Assembly: GCA_017577575.1 (NCBI GenBank) | Contig: PKRG01000008.1 | Location: 1 to 64,000 of the forward strand | Direction: 5' to 3' | Length of the DNA stretch: 64,000 nt | Origin: Acidimicrobiia bacterium | GTDB taxonomy: Bacteria > Actinomycetota > Acidimicrobiia > Spongiisociales > ZC4RG35 | Part shown: positions 33,508 through 43,507 of the stretch, one piece after another | Layout: each line of letters starts with the position of its first letter | How positions within the stretch are numbered: position 1 is the first letter of the stretch | Translations under genes and position numbers: made by a program | Notes under the pieces: generated by a model | The model's input: only the letters and a program-made list of their open reading frames with translations | What the model was told of the DNA's origin: nothing | Databases searched by the model: none

Positions 33508-34580
33508 GACGTCCAGTCCCACCCGATGGCCGAGTGGTCGTCAAGATCGGCTCTTCGAGTCTCGTGGGCCCGGACGCCGGGATCGACCGGACGGCGATCG
33601 AGCGTATCGCCGGCCAAGTCGCCGACCTGTGGGAAGCGGGTCTGCCCACGGTGCTGGTCACCTCGGGAGCCGTGGCCGCCGGCCTCGCCCCGCTGGGACT
33701 GGACGCCCGGCCCACGGACGTCCCCAGCCTGCAGACGGCGGCGGCGGTGGGACAGGGCCTCCTCATGCACAGCTACGCCGAGGCCTTCGCTTCCCGGGGG
33801 CGGGTGGCCGGCCAGGTGCTCCTCACCCGCGACGTGCTCGCCAACCGCGACCAGTACCTGTACGCCCGCCAGACCCTCGACCGGATGCTGACCCAAGGCG
33901 TGGTCCCGGTCGTGAACGAGAACGACACGATCGCCATCGACGGCGTCCGCTTCGGCGACAACGACCGGCTGGCGGCGATCGTGTCGCATCTGGTGGGCGC
34001 TTCCCTCCTCGTGCTCTTGACCGACACCGAGGGCCTGTTCTCGTCGGACCCCCGCCTAGGCGAGGCTGAGTTCCTCGCCGCCGTCGACCACGCCGACGAA
34101 CGGCTCGACCGGCTCCACGGCGCCGGGCCCCTCGGCTCGGGCGGCGTGAAGACGAAGGTGGAGGCGGCCCGCATCGCCGCCTTCTCCCAGATCCCGACGA
34201 TCATCGCCTCCGCCGACGCCTCGCTGCGTGACCTGACCTCGGGCGAGCCCGTCGGGACGTGGGTGGAGCCCAGGAAGGTCTCCCTGCCCGCCCGCAAGCT
34301 GTGGATCGCCTTCTGCCAGCCCGTGCGCGGGCTCGTGGCGATCGACGAGGGTGCGGTGGAGGCCCTGATCCAGCGGGGCACCTCGCTGCTGCCGGTGGGT
34401 GTGACCGGGGTGGACGGGGGCTTCTCCGCCGGCGAGACCGTCGACGTGGTCGGCCCCGACCACGAGGTGATCGGGCGAGGGCTGGCTCGCATGTCCGCCT
34501 CCGTAGTCAGAGAACGGATGGGCCGACGCGGCGGCGACGAGGTGATCCACCGCGACGAGCTGGCCGTGTTCGCCTCCTGA
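33504..34580 (+). CDS. proB: Glutamate 5-kinase
   Basis: A 358-residue enzyme for the first step of proline synthesis. The amino-acid-kinase domain shows VVVKIGSSSLVG at the start, LVTSGAVAAGLAPLG, QVLLTRDVLANRDQYLYAR, VVNENDTIAIDGVRFGDNDRLAA (in parts) and GSGGVKTKVEAARIA. A C-terminal PUA domain follows (about 265-350). proA is not adjacent in this window. ATG 33504 is coupled to obgE; the frame opens at 33483 but only with low-quality codons. Confidence 0.94.
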   Translation: MRRPVPPDGRVVVKIGSSSLVGPDAGIDRTAIERIAGQVADLWEAGLPTVLVTSGAVAAGLAPLGLDARPTDVPSLQTAAAVGQGLLMHSYAEAFASRGRVAGQVLLTRDVLANRDQYLYARQTLDRMLTQGVVPVVNENDTIAIDGVRFGDNDRLAAIVSHLVGASLLVLLTDTEGLFSSDPRLGEAEFLAAVDHADERLDRLHGAGPLGSGGVKTKVEAARIAAFSQIPTIIASADASLRDLTSGEPVGTWVEPRKVSLPARKLWIAFCQPVRGLVAIDEGAVEALIQRGTSLLPVGVTGVDGGFSAGETVDVVGPDHEVIGRGLARMSASVVRERMGRRGGDEVIHRDELAVFAS

Positions 34581-34586
34581 CGGCGC

Positions 34587-36068
34587 TCAGCGGCGCCACA
34601 GATCCCGGGTGAACAACAGCAGCACCGGGAAGATCTCCAGCCTCCCCACGATCATCAGCCCCGACAGCAGCCACTTTCCGGGCCAGGCGATGGAGGCATA
34701 CGTCGCGGTCGGGCCGACGTCTGCCAGCGCCGGTCCGATGTTCCCGAGCGCCGCTGCCACTGCCGAGGCGGCGGTGACGAGATTCAGGCTCTCGGACATG
34801 TTGGCGTCGATGAAGGCCAGCAGGAAAGTGCCGGTCATGAACAGGAACATGTAGAAGAGGAAGAACGACTGGATCGACTCCAGCAGGTGATCGGGGATCC
34901 TGTCGCGCCCGAACCGGACCGTGAAGACCCCCCTCGGGTACACCAGTCGACGGAGATCCGAGAAGGCGGCTTTGGCGAGGATGCCGACCCGGAACGTCTT
35001 CACCGATCCCGATGTCGAGCCCGCCATCCCGCCGAGGAACATCAATCCGATCACGAGGATCTGCAGAGCCGGGCGCCACGAGCCCCAGTCGGAGGTGGCG
35101 AAACCGGTGGTCGTGACGAGAGACACCACGGTGAAGACGGCGTCGCGGATCGCCCCGGCGGGCTCGTTGTCTGCCAGGAGGCCGCCGGCCACGAGCACGA
35201 TCCCGGCGACGATCAGCGCCGTGTAGAGACGGAACTCCGAATCGCGTGCGTACACGGACGGGTGACGCAACGCCTTGTAGTGCAGGGCGAAGTTGACCCC
35301 TGCCAGGAACATGAAGACGGTGATCACCCACTGGGTGTAGGTCGAGAACGAGGCCACCGAGGTGGCTTGGGTGCTGAACCCCCCGGTGGCGGTGGTGGTC
35401 ATGGCGTGGACGACCGCCTGATAGACGTCGAGGTCTCCCGCCGCCAGGAGGACGGCGGCGAGGGCCGTGAGCCCGACGTAGACGAACCACAGCCGCTTGG
35501 CCGTCTCCTTGAAGCGAGGGGTGAGGCGGTCGGGCTTTCCGCCGGGGAGCTCCGCCCGCGCCAGTTGGAGGCCTCCGGTGCCGAGGAGGGGCAGCGCCGC
35601 CACCGACAAGATGATCACGCCCATGCCTCCCACCCACTGGGTGAAGCCGCGCCACACTCCGATGCTGCGGGGCAGGTCGGCGGGGTTGGCCACCACCGTC
35701 GAGCCGGTGGTCGTGAAACCCGACACGGTCTCGAAGAAGGCATCGGTGACGTTGGGGATCGTCCCCGTGAACAGGTAGGGGAGGGCGCCGAAAGCCGAAA
35801 TCACGAACCAGGCCAAGCCGACGGCGGCGAACCCCTCCTTGACGGAGATCGAGGTGGCCGCACCGAGGATCCTCCACATGAGGACCCCGCAGGCCACCGT
35901 GATCGCGCCGGCCAAGAGGATCCCCTGGCCCGTATCGGGCTCGCCGAGCGCATACGCCAATCCGGCCGTCGCCAGCATCGAGGCACCGACGGCGGTGACG
36001 GCGGACCCGATCACATAGGACAGGGTCCGCGGCAGCGAACGCACCGACGGTTCGGAGACGATCGTCAT
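34587..36068 (-). CDS. trkH: Potassium uptake protein TrkH
   Basis: A 493-residue membrane subunit of a Trk/Ktr-type K+ channel-transporter with around ten hydrophobic spans and four pore repeats: SGFTTTGSTV, ATTATGGFSTQA-like second pore loop (TTTATGGFS), VTTTGFATSDW and ALGNIGPAL, which hold the filter glycines. MGVIILSVAALPLLG is typical of the family. It overlaps trkA by 4 nt, so the regulator is translated first and the channel is coupled to it. Confidence 0.92.
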   Translation of the reverse strand: MTIVSEPSVRSLPRTLSYVIGSAVTAVGASMLATAGLAYALGEPDTGQGILLAGAITVACGVLMWRILGAATSISVKEGFAAVGLAWFVISAFGALPYLFTGTIPNVTDAFFETVSGFTTTGSTVVANPADLPRSIGVWRGFTQWVGGMGVIILSVAALPLLGTGGLQLARAELPGGKPDRLTPRFKETAKRLWFVYVGLTALAAVLLAAGDLDVYQAVVHAMTTTATGGFSTQATSVASFSTYTQWVITVFMFLAGVNFALHYKALRHPSVYARDSEFRLYTALIVAGIVLVAGGLLADNEPAGAIRDAVFTVVSLVTTTGFATSDWGSWRPALQILVIGLMFLGGMAGSTSGSVKTFRVGILAKAAFSDLRRLVYPRGVFTVRFGRDRIPDHLLESIQSFFLFYMFLFMTGTFLLAFIDANMSESLNLVTAASAVAAALGNIGPALADVGPTATYASIAWPGKWLLSGLMIVGRLEIFPVLLLFTRDLWRR

Positions 36069-37399
36069 CGGGGAGCGAACAGAGCCGAAGACGCTTCGAT
36101 GTCCTTGGGGAGAGCGAAGAAGATCAGGTGGTCGCCGGCGCGGATTCGGGTCGATCCGTCGGGCACGAAGGTCGTCTCTCCCCGCGAGATGCCACCGATG
36201 ACGACACCGCGGGGCAGTTCCAGGTCGATCAGCGATTTGCCGACGGCGGGGGCGTTTTCGGTGACCTCGACCTCGATCGCTTCGGCGTCGGTGTCCGAGA
36301 AGGTCACCACCTGCTGGATCCTGCCGTGGCGGACGAAGCGGAGGATGGCGGAGGCGGCGAGGAGGCGGCTGGAGACGGCGGCGTCGATGCCGATGCCCGA
36401 CAGCAGGGACACGTAGCGGATCCGGTTGAAGCGGGCGATCGTCGACGCCGCCCCGAGCGCCTTCGCCACGAGGCAGACCGTGATGTTGACCTCGTCCCAT
36501 CCGGTCAAGGACAGGACCGCATCCGAGGGCCCCAGCTCCAGCTCCGAGAGCACGTCGGGGTCGGTGGCGTCCCCGTGGACGACGACCGCCTTGGGGTGGC
36601 GCGAGGCGAGCTGAGAGCATCGGGCCCGGTCCCGGTCCACCAGCACCACGGAGAATCCGTTCTTGATCATCTCCTCTGCGGTCAACTCCCCGAGCCGGGT
36701 GCTCCCGACGATCACCACCCGGTCGATCCGCACCTTGCGCAAGCCGAGCAGCTTCGTGGCTCGTTCGACGTTGTCGGCGGTAGTCATCAGCAAGGCGTGG
36801 TCGCCGGCCAGCACCTGGGTGTCGCCGTGGGCGACGATCGTCTTGCCGTGGCGGACCAGGGCGGCGACCACCCACCCCCATTCCGCCGAGCGGAGCCGCA
36901 GCTGGCTCAGCGGCTGGCGGGCCAGCGGGGACTGGGGGGTGACTATCCCGCCCAGGAGCACGAGCTTGCCATCGGCGAAGTGGACCATCTCCGACACGCC
37001 GGTCTCTTTCACCAACGTGACGAGCTCCTGGGCGGCGGTGGCGCTGGGGTCGATGACGACATCGACGCCCAGCTGGTCGACACCTTCGCGCAGGCCCGGG
37101 TCCTCCACGCGGGCCACGGTGCGCTTCACCCCGAGCTGGCGGGCGGTGTGGCAGGCGAGGATGTTGACGCCGTCCGAGTTGGAGACGGCGATCAGGAGAT
37201 CGGCGTTTCGGGCGCCTGCCTCTTCGAGTGTGGCGGCGGAGGCGCCGTTGCCGACGATTACCAGGGCGTCGAGCGCCTCTTGCATCTCGGCGGCGCGTTC
37301 CTCGTCGGATTCGATGACGTGGACGTCTTTGCCCTCCGACGAGAGGAGCTTGGCGAGATAGGAGCCGACGGCGCCGGCTCCCACGACGATGATCTTCAT
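36065..37399 (-). CDS. trkA: Trk system potassium uptake regulator TrkA
   Basis: A 444-residue cytosolic gating ring subunit with two RCK modules. Each N-half has a nucleotide Rossmann motif (IIVVGAGAVGSYLAKLL at the start and RVVIVGSTRLGELTAEEM near 230), and each ends with a TrkA-C domain (second one VGKSLIDLELPRGVVIGGI). Glu/Asp at the end of the second strand (VIESDEER) suits NAD(H). ATG 37399 is preferred over GTG 37405. It regulates TrkH encoded immediately downstream. Confidence 0.93.
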   Translation of the reverse strand: MKIIVVGAGAVGSYLAKLLSSEGKDVHVIESDEERAAEMQEALDALVIVGNGASAATLEEAGARNADLLIAVSNSDGVNILACHTARQLGVKRTVARVEDPGLREGVDQLGVDVVIDPSATAAQELVTLVKETGVSEMVHFADGKLVLLGGIVTPQSPLARQPLSQLRLRSAEWGWVVAALVRHGKTIVAHGDTQVLAGDHALLMTTADNVERATKLLGLRKVRIDRVVIVGSTRLGELTAEEMIKNGFSVVLVDRDRARCSQLASRHPKAVVVHGDATDPDVLSELELGPSDAVLSLTGWDEVNITVCLVAKALGAASTIARFNRIRYVSLLSGIGIDAAVSSRLLAASAILRFVRHGRIQQVVTFSDTDAEAIEVEVTENAPAVGKSLIDLELPRGVVIGGISRGETTFVPDGSTRIRAGDHLIFFALPKDIEASSALFAPR

Positions 37400-37472
37400 T
37401 GTCACCCGTCAGCGTAGACCTGACCGAGGGCACCACCACTCCACCTAGACTGGCACCTCCCGTCCCGAGCGT

Positions 37473-38342
37473 ATGACTGCGACTGTTCCAACCATCGACT
37501 CTCCAGCCGCGCTGGCCGATTCTCTCCGGAAGGTCGACTACCTGGCCGACGACCGCATCGCCCAGGTGGCCTTCCTGGCCGATCGACTCGGCAAGCCCAT
37601 CCTCGTGGAGGGCCCGGCCGGCGTGGGCAAGACCGAGCTGGCGAAGTCGCTGGCCCGGATGTGGGGCCGACGGCTGATCCGCCTCCAGTGCTACGAGGGC
37701 CTCGACGAATCCAAGGCCCTGTACGAGTGGAACTACAAAAAGCAGCTCCTCCGCATCCAGGCGGACCACGACAAGGAGTGGGACGAGCTCGAAGACGACA
37801 TCTTCTCCGACGAGTTCCTCCTCGCCCGGCCGCTGCTCGAGGCGATTCGCTCCGAGACCCCGGTCGTCCTCCTCATCGACGAGATCGACCGGGTCGAGAT
37901 CGAAACGGAAGCCCTGCTGCTCGAGGTCCTGTCCGACTTCCAGGTGTCGATTCCCGAGCTGGGAACCATCAGCGCTTCCACCCGGCCGTTCGTGGTGCTC
38001 ACCTCCAACAACACCCGCGAGCTGTCCGAGGCCCTGAAGCGGCGGTGCCTGTTCCTCCACATCTCCTACCCGGACCCTGAGCGGGAACAGCAGATCCTCC
38101 TGACCCGCGTGCCGGAGCTGCCCGAGAACCTGGCTCGGCAGATCGCCCGGATCGTTCGCTCGATCCGCCAGATGGACCTGAAGAAGGCGCCGTCGGTGTC
38201 GGAGTCGATCGACTGGGCCCGGACGTTGATCGCTCTCGCCGTCGAGCACCTGGACACCGAGGTGGTCACCGACACCCTCCACGTCCTCCTCAAGTACCAG
38301 TCCGACATCGAGAAGGCGACGGCCGAGCTGACCCGGCGGTGA
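37473..38342 (+). CDS. MoxR-family AAA+ ATPase
   Basis: A 289-residue AAA+ protein. Walker A is EGPAGVGKTELAKSL (about 48-62), Walker B VVLLIDEIDRV, sensor 1 VLTSNNTRELSEALKRRC with the arginine finger. The close resemblance to CoxD-type MoxR proteins, and the following gene for a VWA protein overlapping by 4 nt, mark a chaperone pair used to mature or remodel a target, for example metal insertion into a dehydrogenase. No target gene is adjacent. It is divergent from trkA. Confidence 0.88.
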   Translation: MTATVPTIDSPAALADSLRKVDYLADDRIAQVAFLADRLGKPILVEGPAGVGKTELAKSLARMWGRRLIRLQCYEGLDESKALYEWNYKKQLLRIQADHDKEWDELEDDIFSDEFLLARPLLEAIRSETPVVLLIDEIDRVEIETEALLLEVLSDFQVSIPELGTISASTRPFVVLTSNNTRELSEALKRRCLFLHISYPDPEREQQILLTRVPELPENLARQIARIVRSIRQMDLKKAPSVSESIDWARTLIALAVEHLDTEVVTDTLHVLLKYQSDIEKATAELTRR

Positions 38343-39787
38343 CCACTCCGCCTGCTCCGATCACATCGCTGATCACCGCTTTCGTCGGCGAGTTACGCGC
38401 CGCGGGGGTGCCGGTGTCGATGGTGGAGACGATCGACGCCATGCGCGCCCTCGAAGTCATCGACATCGGAGACCGGGCAGGGCTCAAGGCGACGCTCGCC
38501 GCCACCCTGGTGAAGTCCGAGCGTCACCTCGCCGCCTTCGACACCGCCTTCGAGGTGTTCTTCGCCACCGCTCCCCGCCGCGGCGAGGAAGGCAGAGGGA
38601 CACCCACCGGGCCGGCGGCCGAGGGCGGCGGGTCCGGCGGTCTCGGCGAGGACGAGATCGAGGACCTGCGCCGCTCCCTGCTCCAGTCGCTCCTCGACAA
38701 CGACATGGAAGCGCTGCTCGATGCCATCGGCGAGGCGGTCGACCTCCTGTCGGGGTTCGAGCGGGGACGTCCCGTCGGAGGCACCTACTACCTCTACCGC
38801 ACCCTCCGCCGGCTCGACGTCGACCAGATCGAGACGCTCTTGCGCGAAGTCCTGAGCGGACGGGAAGGAGAGCTGGGCGAGCTCGACCGTCGGCTGGTGG
38901 ACGAGGAGGTCGCCGAGCGGATCGAGCAGCTCCGGCAGGCGGTCCAGGACGAGATCCGGCGCCGTTTGGTCGAGGACCGGGGCAGGGAGGCCGTCGCCCG
39001 CACGTTGCGCCGGCCCCTCACCGAGGACGTCGACCTCATGCACGCCACCCGGGCCGACCTGGAGGCCCTGGAAGACGCCATCGTGCCCCTGACTCGCAAG
39101 CTGGCTGCCCGTCTCGCCCGTCGGCGCCGCATGCTGCGGCGTGGCCGGCTCGACTTCCGCAAGACGATGCGCCGGTCGCTCGCCACCGGCGGGGTGCCGA
39201 TCGACCCGCAGTTCCGGGTCCAGAAGCCCCACCGGCCCGAGGTGTTCCTGTTGTGTGACATCTCCGGGTCCATGGCCACCTTCGCCCGCTTCACCCTCCA
39301 GTTCACCTACGCCATGTCGACCCAGTTCTCGAAGCTGCGGTCCTTCGCCTTCATCGACACCGTCGACGAGATCACCGAGTTCTTCGGCCCTGGCACGGAT
39401 TTCACTGACGCGCTCGCCCGCGTCGCCGCCGAAGCCGACGTCGTCCACCAGGACGGGCACTCCGACTACGGGACGTCGCTGGCGGCGTTCCTCGAGCGCT
39501 ACGGACGGGACGTGACCCCCCGGTCGACGATCATCATCACCGGAGACGCTCGCAACAACTACCGCCCTCCCCAGGACGAGCTGCTGGGGGAGATCGCAGC
39601 GAAGGCGAGAGCCGTATACTGGCTGAACCCGGAGCCTCCCAGCTATTGGGATACGGGGGATTCGGTGATGAGCCGCTACGCACGGTGGTGCGAGGGGGTG
39701 CATGAAGTGCGAACGCTCCGTCAGCTGGAGGCATTCGTCGAAGAACTCAGCCTTCCCCGCTCACGTCCTCGGGGCAGATCTCTTTGA
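38339..39787 (+). CDS. CoxE-like VWA domain protein
   Basis: A 482-residue partner of the MoxR ATPase. An N-terminal helical region, a Gly/Glu linker near 80-105, and a C-terminal von Willebrand A domain with the MIDAS motif DISGSM (about 304-309), a second conserved Thr/Asp around GTDFTDAL and SDYGTSL, and TIIITGDARNNY. The wording is that of the CoxE/YehP-like VWA family. GTG 38339 overlaps the upstream stop, so both proteins should be made together. The substrate of the pair is not known. Confidence 0.87.
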   Translation: MTTPPAPITSLITAFVGELRAAGVPVSMVETIDAMRALEVIDIGDRAGLKATLAATLVKSERHLAAFDTAFEVFFATAPRRGEEGRGTPTGPAAEGGGSGGLGEDEIEDLRRSLLQSLLDNDMEALLDAIGEAVDLLSGFERGRPVGGTYYLYRTLRRLDVDQIETLLREVLSGREGELGELDRRLVDEEVAERIEQLRQAVQDEIRRRLVEDRGREAVARTLRRPLTEDVDLMHATRADLEALEDAIVPLTRKLAARLARRRRMLRRGRLDFRKTMRRSLATGGVPIDPQFRVQKPHRPEVFLLCDISGSMATFARFTLQFTYAMSTQFSKLRSFAFIDTVDEITEFFGPGTDFTDALARVAAEADVVHQDGHSDYGTSLAAFLERYGRDVTPRSTIIITGDARNNYRPPQDELLGEIAAKARAVYWLNPEPPSYWDTGDSVMSRYARWCEGVHEVRTLRQLEAFVEELSLPRSRPRGRSL

Positions 39788-39864
39788 GGTCCTCAACTCG
39801 GGGGGTGGGGTGGCCGATATTCCATCGGTGTTTCGCACGCCTATCGAGAAGCAGTGAGTGAGGT

Positions 39865-40236
39865 GTGGCATTGGGCCATCGGATATTGGTGATCGAGGAC
39901 TCTGCCGTCATCCGGCGCTTGATCGAGGTGTGCCTGCGCGCCGCTGACCTGGAGATCATCACCCGCGACGATGGCAAGAGCGGCCTCGCGGCCGTCCGCG
40001 AGGAGTCGCCCGATCTCGTGGTGCTCGACATCGGCCTCCCCGGCATGGACGGCTGGGAGGTCCTCGCTCACGTCCGCTCCGACGAGTCGATCCGGGACAC
40101 TCCGGTCGTGGTGCTCACCGCCCACGCCGAAGAGGAGTCGCGTCGGCGCGCCGACGAGGGCGGCGCCGACGCCTTCGTGACGAAACCGTTCCAGCCGAAC
40201 GAGTTCCGGAAGACGGTCCTGGACCTGCTTCCCTGA
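39865..40236 (+). CDS. Single-domain response regulator
   Basis: A 123-residue stand-alone receiver (CheY-like) domain. Acidic pocket ED near residues 10-11 (ILVIEDSAVI), phosphoacceptor Asp54 in LVVLDIGLPGMDGWE, Thr in VVLTAHAEEE, and Lys in FVTKPFQPNE. There is no output domain, so it must act through protein contacts. No histidine kinase is nearby. It starts at GTG 39865 with GAGG upstream, 77 nt after the VWA gene, perhaps in the same transcript. Confidence 0.9.
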   Translation: MALGHRILVIEDSAVIRRLIEVCLRAADLEIITRDDGKSGLAAVREESPDLVVLDIGLPGMDGWEVLAHVRSDESIRDTPVVVLTAHAEEESRRRADEGGADAFVTKPFQPNEFRKTVLDLLP

Positions 40237-40262
40237 CCGCCTGGTCGACGGTCAGGGAACGA

Positions 40263-41303
<1,041 letters not shown>

Positions 41304-41304
41304 A

Positions 41305-42327
41305 TCACGACTCCTTGATGAGATTGGCGGAGAGGCGTTCGATGACTTCAACCACCCGCGCGGAATAGCCCCAACCGTTGTTGAACCAGGTGATGGTCTT
41401 GACCATGGTGCCGTCGATCACCATCGTCGCCAGCGAATCGAAGACCCCCGAGTAGGTGGAGCCCCGCACGTCCGACGACACGATGGGGTCGCTGACGTAC
41501 TCGATGATGTTGCGGTAGCGGGTCGCGGCGGCTTCCTGGATCGCCTGGTTGACCTCTTCTTTGGTGGTCGGTTTCTCGGTGATCGTCACCAGGTCCACCG
41601 TCGAGCCGTCGGGCACCGGTACGTTCAGCGCCACGGCCGACAGCTTCCCCTCGAACTCGGGCATCACCTGGGTGACGATGTCGGGCGAGTTGGTCTCCTC
41701 CGGGATGATGTTCTCGCCGGCAGCCCGGCTGGTGCGGAAGCCCTCGCCGGGCACGTCCGCCAGGCGTCCCCGGTTCGACATGGCGTGCACGGTGGTCCAG
41801 TACGCCCGCTCTACCCCGAAGTTCTCGTGGATCGTCCGCAGGATCGGCGCCACGGCGTTGGAGGTGTTCGACCCGAGCGCGACGATCGGCGGGTTGTCGT
41901 TGAGGACCTCGTCGTTGATGCCCATGAGGACCAGCGGGATCTCGCCGGGGGTCTCGGGGCTGGAGGTGAGGACGACGGCGCGGGCTCCGTTGTCGATGTG
42001 GGCCTGGTTCCACTCCCGGGTGCGGTAGCGGGCGGTGGCCTCCACCACCAGGTCGACCCCGTAGTCGGACCATTTGACGTCGTTCGGGGTCTTCTCGCCG
42101 ATGAACGCGATCTCGCGTTCGTCGGCGATCAAGTTCCCGTCCTCGTACTTCACCTCGCCGGGATAGCGGCCGTAGATCGAGTCGTACTTCAGCAGGTAGG
42201 TGAGGGCCGAAGGGTCGGCTGTGTCGCAGATCACGCTCACCTCGACATCGGGGTGGTTGCGAAGCAACCGGAACACGTTGCGCCCGATGCGGCCGAATCC
42301 CATCAATCCGATTCGGATCTTCGTCAT
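41305..42327 (-). CDS. GAPDH-like paralogue lacking the catalytic cysteine
   Basis: A 340-residue protein alignable with gapA from end to end (NAD motif MGFGRIGRNVFR, TTVHAMSN, PVPDGSTVDLV, WFNNGWGYSARVVEV). The catalytic loop reads GSNTSNAVAP: Asn154 replaces the active Cys and Ala158 the second Cys. His181 is kept. The phosphate-site TGAAKAV is replaced by ETNSPDIV, and STG in the NAD pocket by ATAR. The change was checked on the DNA around 41837-41880 and the frame is intact without stops, so it is not simple decay. It cannot do normal GAPDH chemistry; it may bind GapA, sense a metabolite or have a new activity. First gene of the pair. Confidence 0.9.
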   Translation of the reverse strand: MTKIRIGLMGFGRIGRNVFRLLRNHPDVEVSVICDTADPSALTYLLKYDSIYGRYPGEVKYEDGNLIADEREIAFIGEKTPNDVKWSDYGVDLVVEATARYRTREWNQAHIDNGARAVVLTSSPETPGEIPLVLMGINDEVLNDNPPIVALGSNTSNAVAPILRTIHENFGVERAYWTTVHAMSNRGRLADVPGEGFRTSRAAGENIIPEETNSPDIVTQVMPEFEGKLSAVALNVPVPDGSTVDLVTITEKPTTKEEVNQAIQEAAATRYRNIIEYVSDPIVSSDVRGSTYSGVFDSLATMVIDGTMVKTITWFNNGWGYSARVVEVIERLSANLIKES

Positions 42328-42470
42328 CACATGACCTCGTTTTCTTGGTTCTCTCCGGCTCAACGCTAGTGCCGACGACTTTGTTCTAACGACCTGCTTC
42401 AACCGTCGGTTGCGGTGCGATAGGTTGCCAGAGAGAGGGGAGCGGCCCCAACCGGGAGACGAGGTGACGG

Positions 42471-43124
42471 ATGTGGATGGCGGTTGGGCTGGTGTGCCTG
42501 CTGGCGCCGGTGCCGGGAGAACAACTCGCCCCGTATGCGCCCGTCGGGGCCTACGCGGGCCACTGGGGAATCGACCTGGCGGCGGAGGTGGGGACCGACG
42601 TGGCGGCGCCGATCGGCGGCGAGGTCACCTTCGCCGGCGTGGTGGCGGGGACCAAGACGGTGACGATCCGACGGGGGCCGTCGAAGGTGTCCGTCTCGTA
42701 TCTCTCCGAGATATCGGTGGAAGCCGGAGACCGCGTCGGCCCCGGACGCATCATCGGCCGCTCGGGACTCGCTCATGGCGAGCCGGCAGTCCACCTCTCG
42801 CTGCGGCTCGACGGTGAGTACGTCGACCCCGCCCCGTTCCTGGCCTGCCGGTTCCGGCCGCTGAGTGAGGCGCTGTGGCTGGTTCCCTATCCTGAGGCGA
42901 GTGCGAATAGGAATCCTGGGCGGTACCTTCGACCCGCCCCATCTCGCCCACCTGCACACCGGCGAAGTCGCGTATCGGCAGCTGGGCCTGGACATGGTGG
43001 TGTTCATGCCCGCCGGGGCGCCGTGGCAGAAGGCGGGCAGGCAGGTGTCCGACGCCGAGCATCGGTGGGCGATGACCCGCCTCGCCGTCGAGGGAGTCGA
43101 CTACTTCGTTGCCGACGAGCGTGA
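42471..43124 (+). CDS. Degenerate M23/LytM-like protein (end of gene uncertain)
   Basis: A signal-like N-terminus (AVGLVCLLAPVPG) precedes an M23 beta-domain at about 25-125 (HWGIDLAAEVGTDVAAPIGG, VEAGDRVGPGRIIGRSG). The first zinc ligands His31 and Asp35 remain, but the HxH motif reads HLS (Ser110 for the zinc His) and the usual YxHL catalytic His is missing, so it is probably not an active peptidase. The frame stays open to 43124, overlapping nadD by 224 nt with Arg/Pro-rich residues that are clearly out-of-frame nadD. A one-base shift near 42860 would end it at a TGA at 42862. GAGG lies 6 nt before the ATG. Confidence 0.55.
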   Translation: MWMAVGLVCLLAPVPGEQLAPYAPVGAYAGHWGIDLAAEVGTDVAAPIGGEVTFAGVVAGTKTVTIRRGPSKVSVSYLSEISVEAGDRVGPGRIIGRSGLAHGEPAVHLSLRLDGEYVDPAPFLACRFRPLSEALWLVPYPEASANRNPGRYLRPAPSRPPAHRRSRVSAAGPGHGGVHARRGAVAEGGQAGVRRRASVGDDPPRRRGSRLLRCRRA

Positions 43125-43497
43125 GGTCCACCGGGACGGCTGGACCTACACCGCCGACACGCTGGCGACCTTCGACCCCGACGCCGAGCTCGTCTTGATC
43201 CTCGGAGCCGACTCGGCCCGAGGGCTGCCGACCTGGGAGAGGGCCGAGGAGGTCCTGTCCAGAGTGCGCTTGGCGGTGGCTCCCCGCCCCGGCACCGACC
43301 GGGAAGAGGTCGAAGCTGCCGTCCCGGAAACGCCCATCGAGTGGCTGGACATGGTGCCCATCGACATCTCCGGCACGCTCATTCGGGAGCGGGTGGCTGC
43401 CGGCCGCTCCGTCCGTTTCCTGGTGCGGGACTCGGTGTGGCGTTACATCGTGGCCGAGAATCTCTATACGGATGCGGCCGATGTGCCGGTAGCATGA
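42901..43497 (+). CDS. nadD: Nicotinate-nucleotide adenylyltransferase
   Basis: A 198-residue NAD-synthesis enzyme that adenylates nicotinate mononucleotide. The nucleotidyltransferase motif GILGGTFDPPHLAHL is at 4-18 and ISGTLIRERVAAGRSVRFLV, with the ISxTxIR-type motif changed to ISGTLIR, lies near 155-175. VVFMPAGAPWQK is the substrate loop. The start is GTG 42901 with GAGG only 3 nt upstream. rsfS follows after 10 nt, the common nadD-rsfS pair. Confidence 0.92.
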   Translation: MRIGILGGTFDPPHLAHLHTGEVAYRQLGLDMVVFMPAGAPWQKAGRQVSDAEHRWAMTRLAVEGVDYFVADEREVHRDGWTYTADTLATFDPDAELVLILGADSARGLPTWERAEEVLSRVRLAVAPRPGTDREEVEAAVPETPIEWLDMVPIDISGTLIRERVAAGRSVRFLVRDSVWRYIVAENLYTDAADVPVA

Positions 43498-43507
43498 GAC
43501 GAGACCG

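Noticed and set aside
34587..38282. A 1231-codon open frame on the minus strand
   Set aside because: Only its last ~494 codons (trkH) are real. The rest is antisense to the MoxR gene or an alternative frame of trkA and is rich in Arg, Gly and His, as expected for shadows in high-GC DNA.
41305..42327. The GAPDH paralogue as a pseudogene or as an erythrose-4-phosphate dehydrogenase
   Set aside because: The frame is full length without stops and most structural motifs are conserved, against simple decay; erythrose-4-phosphate dehydrogenase keeps the catalytic Cys.
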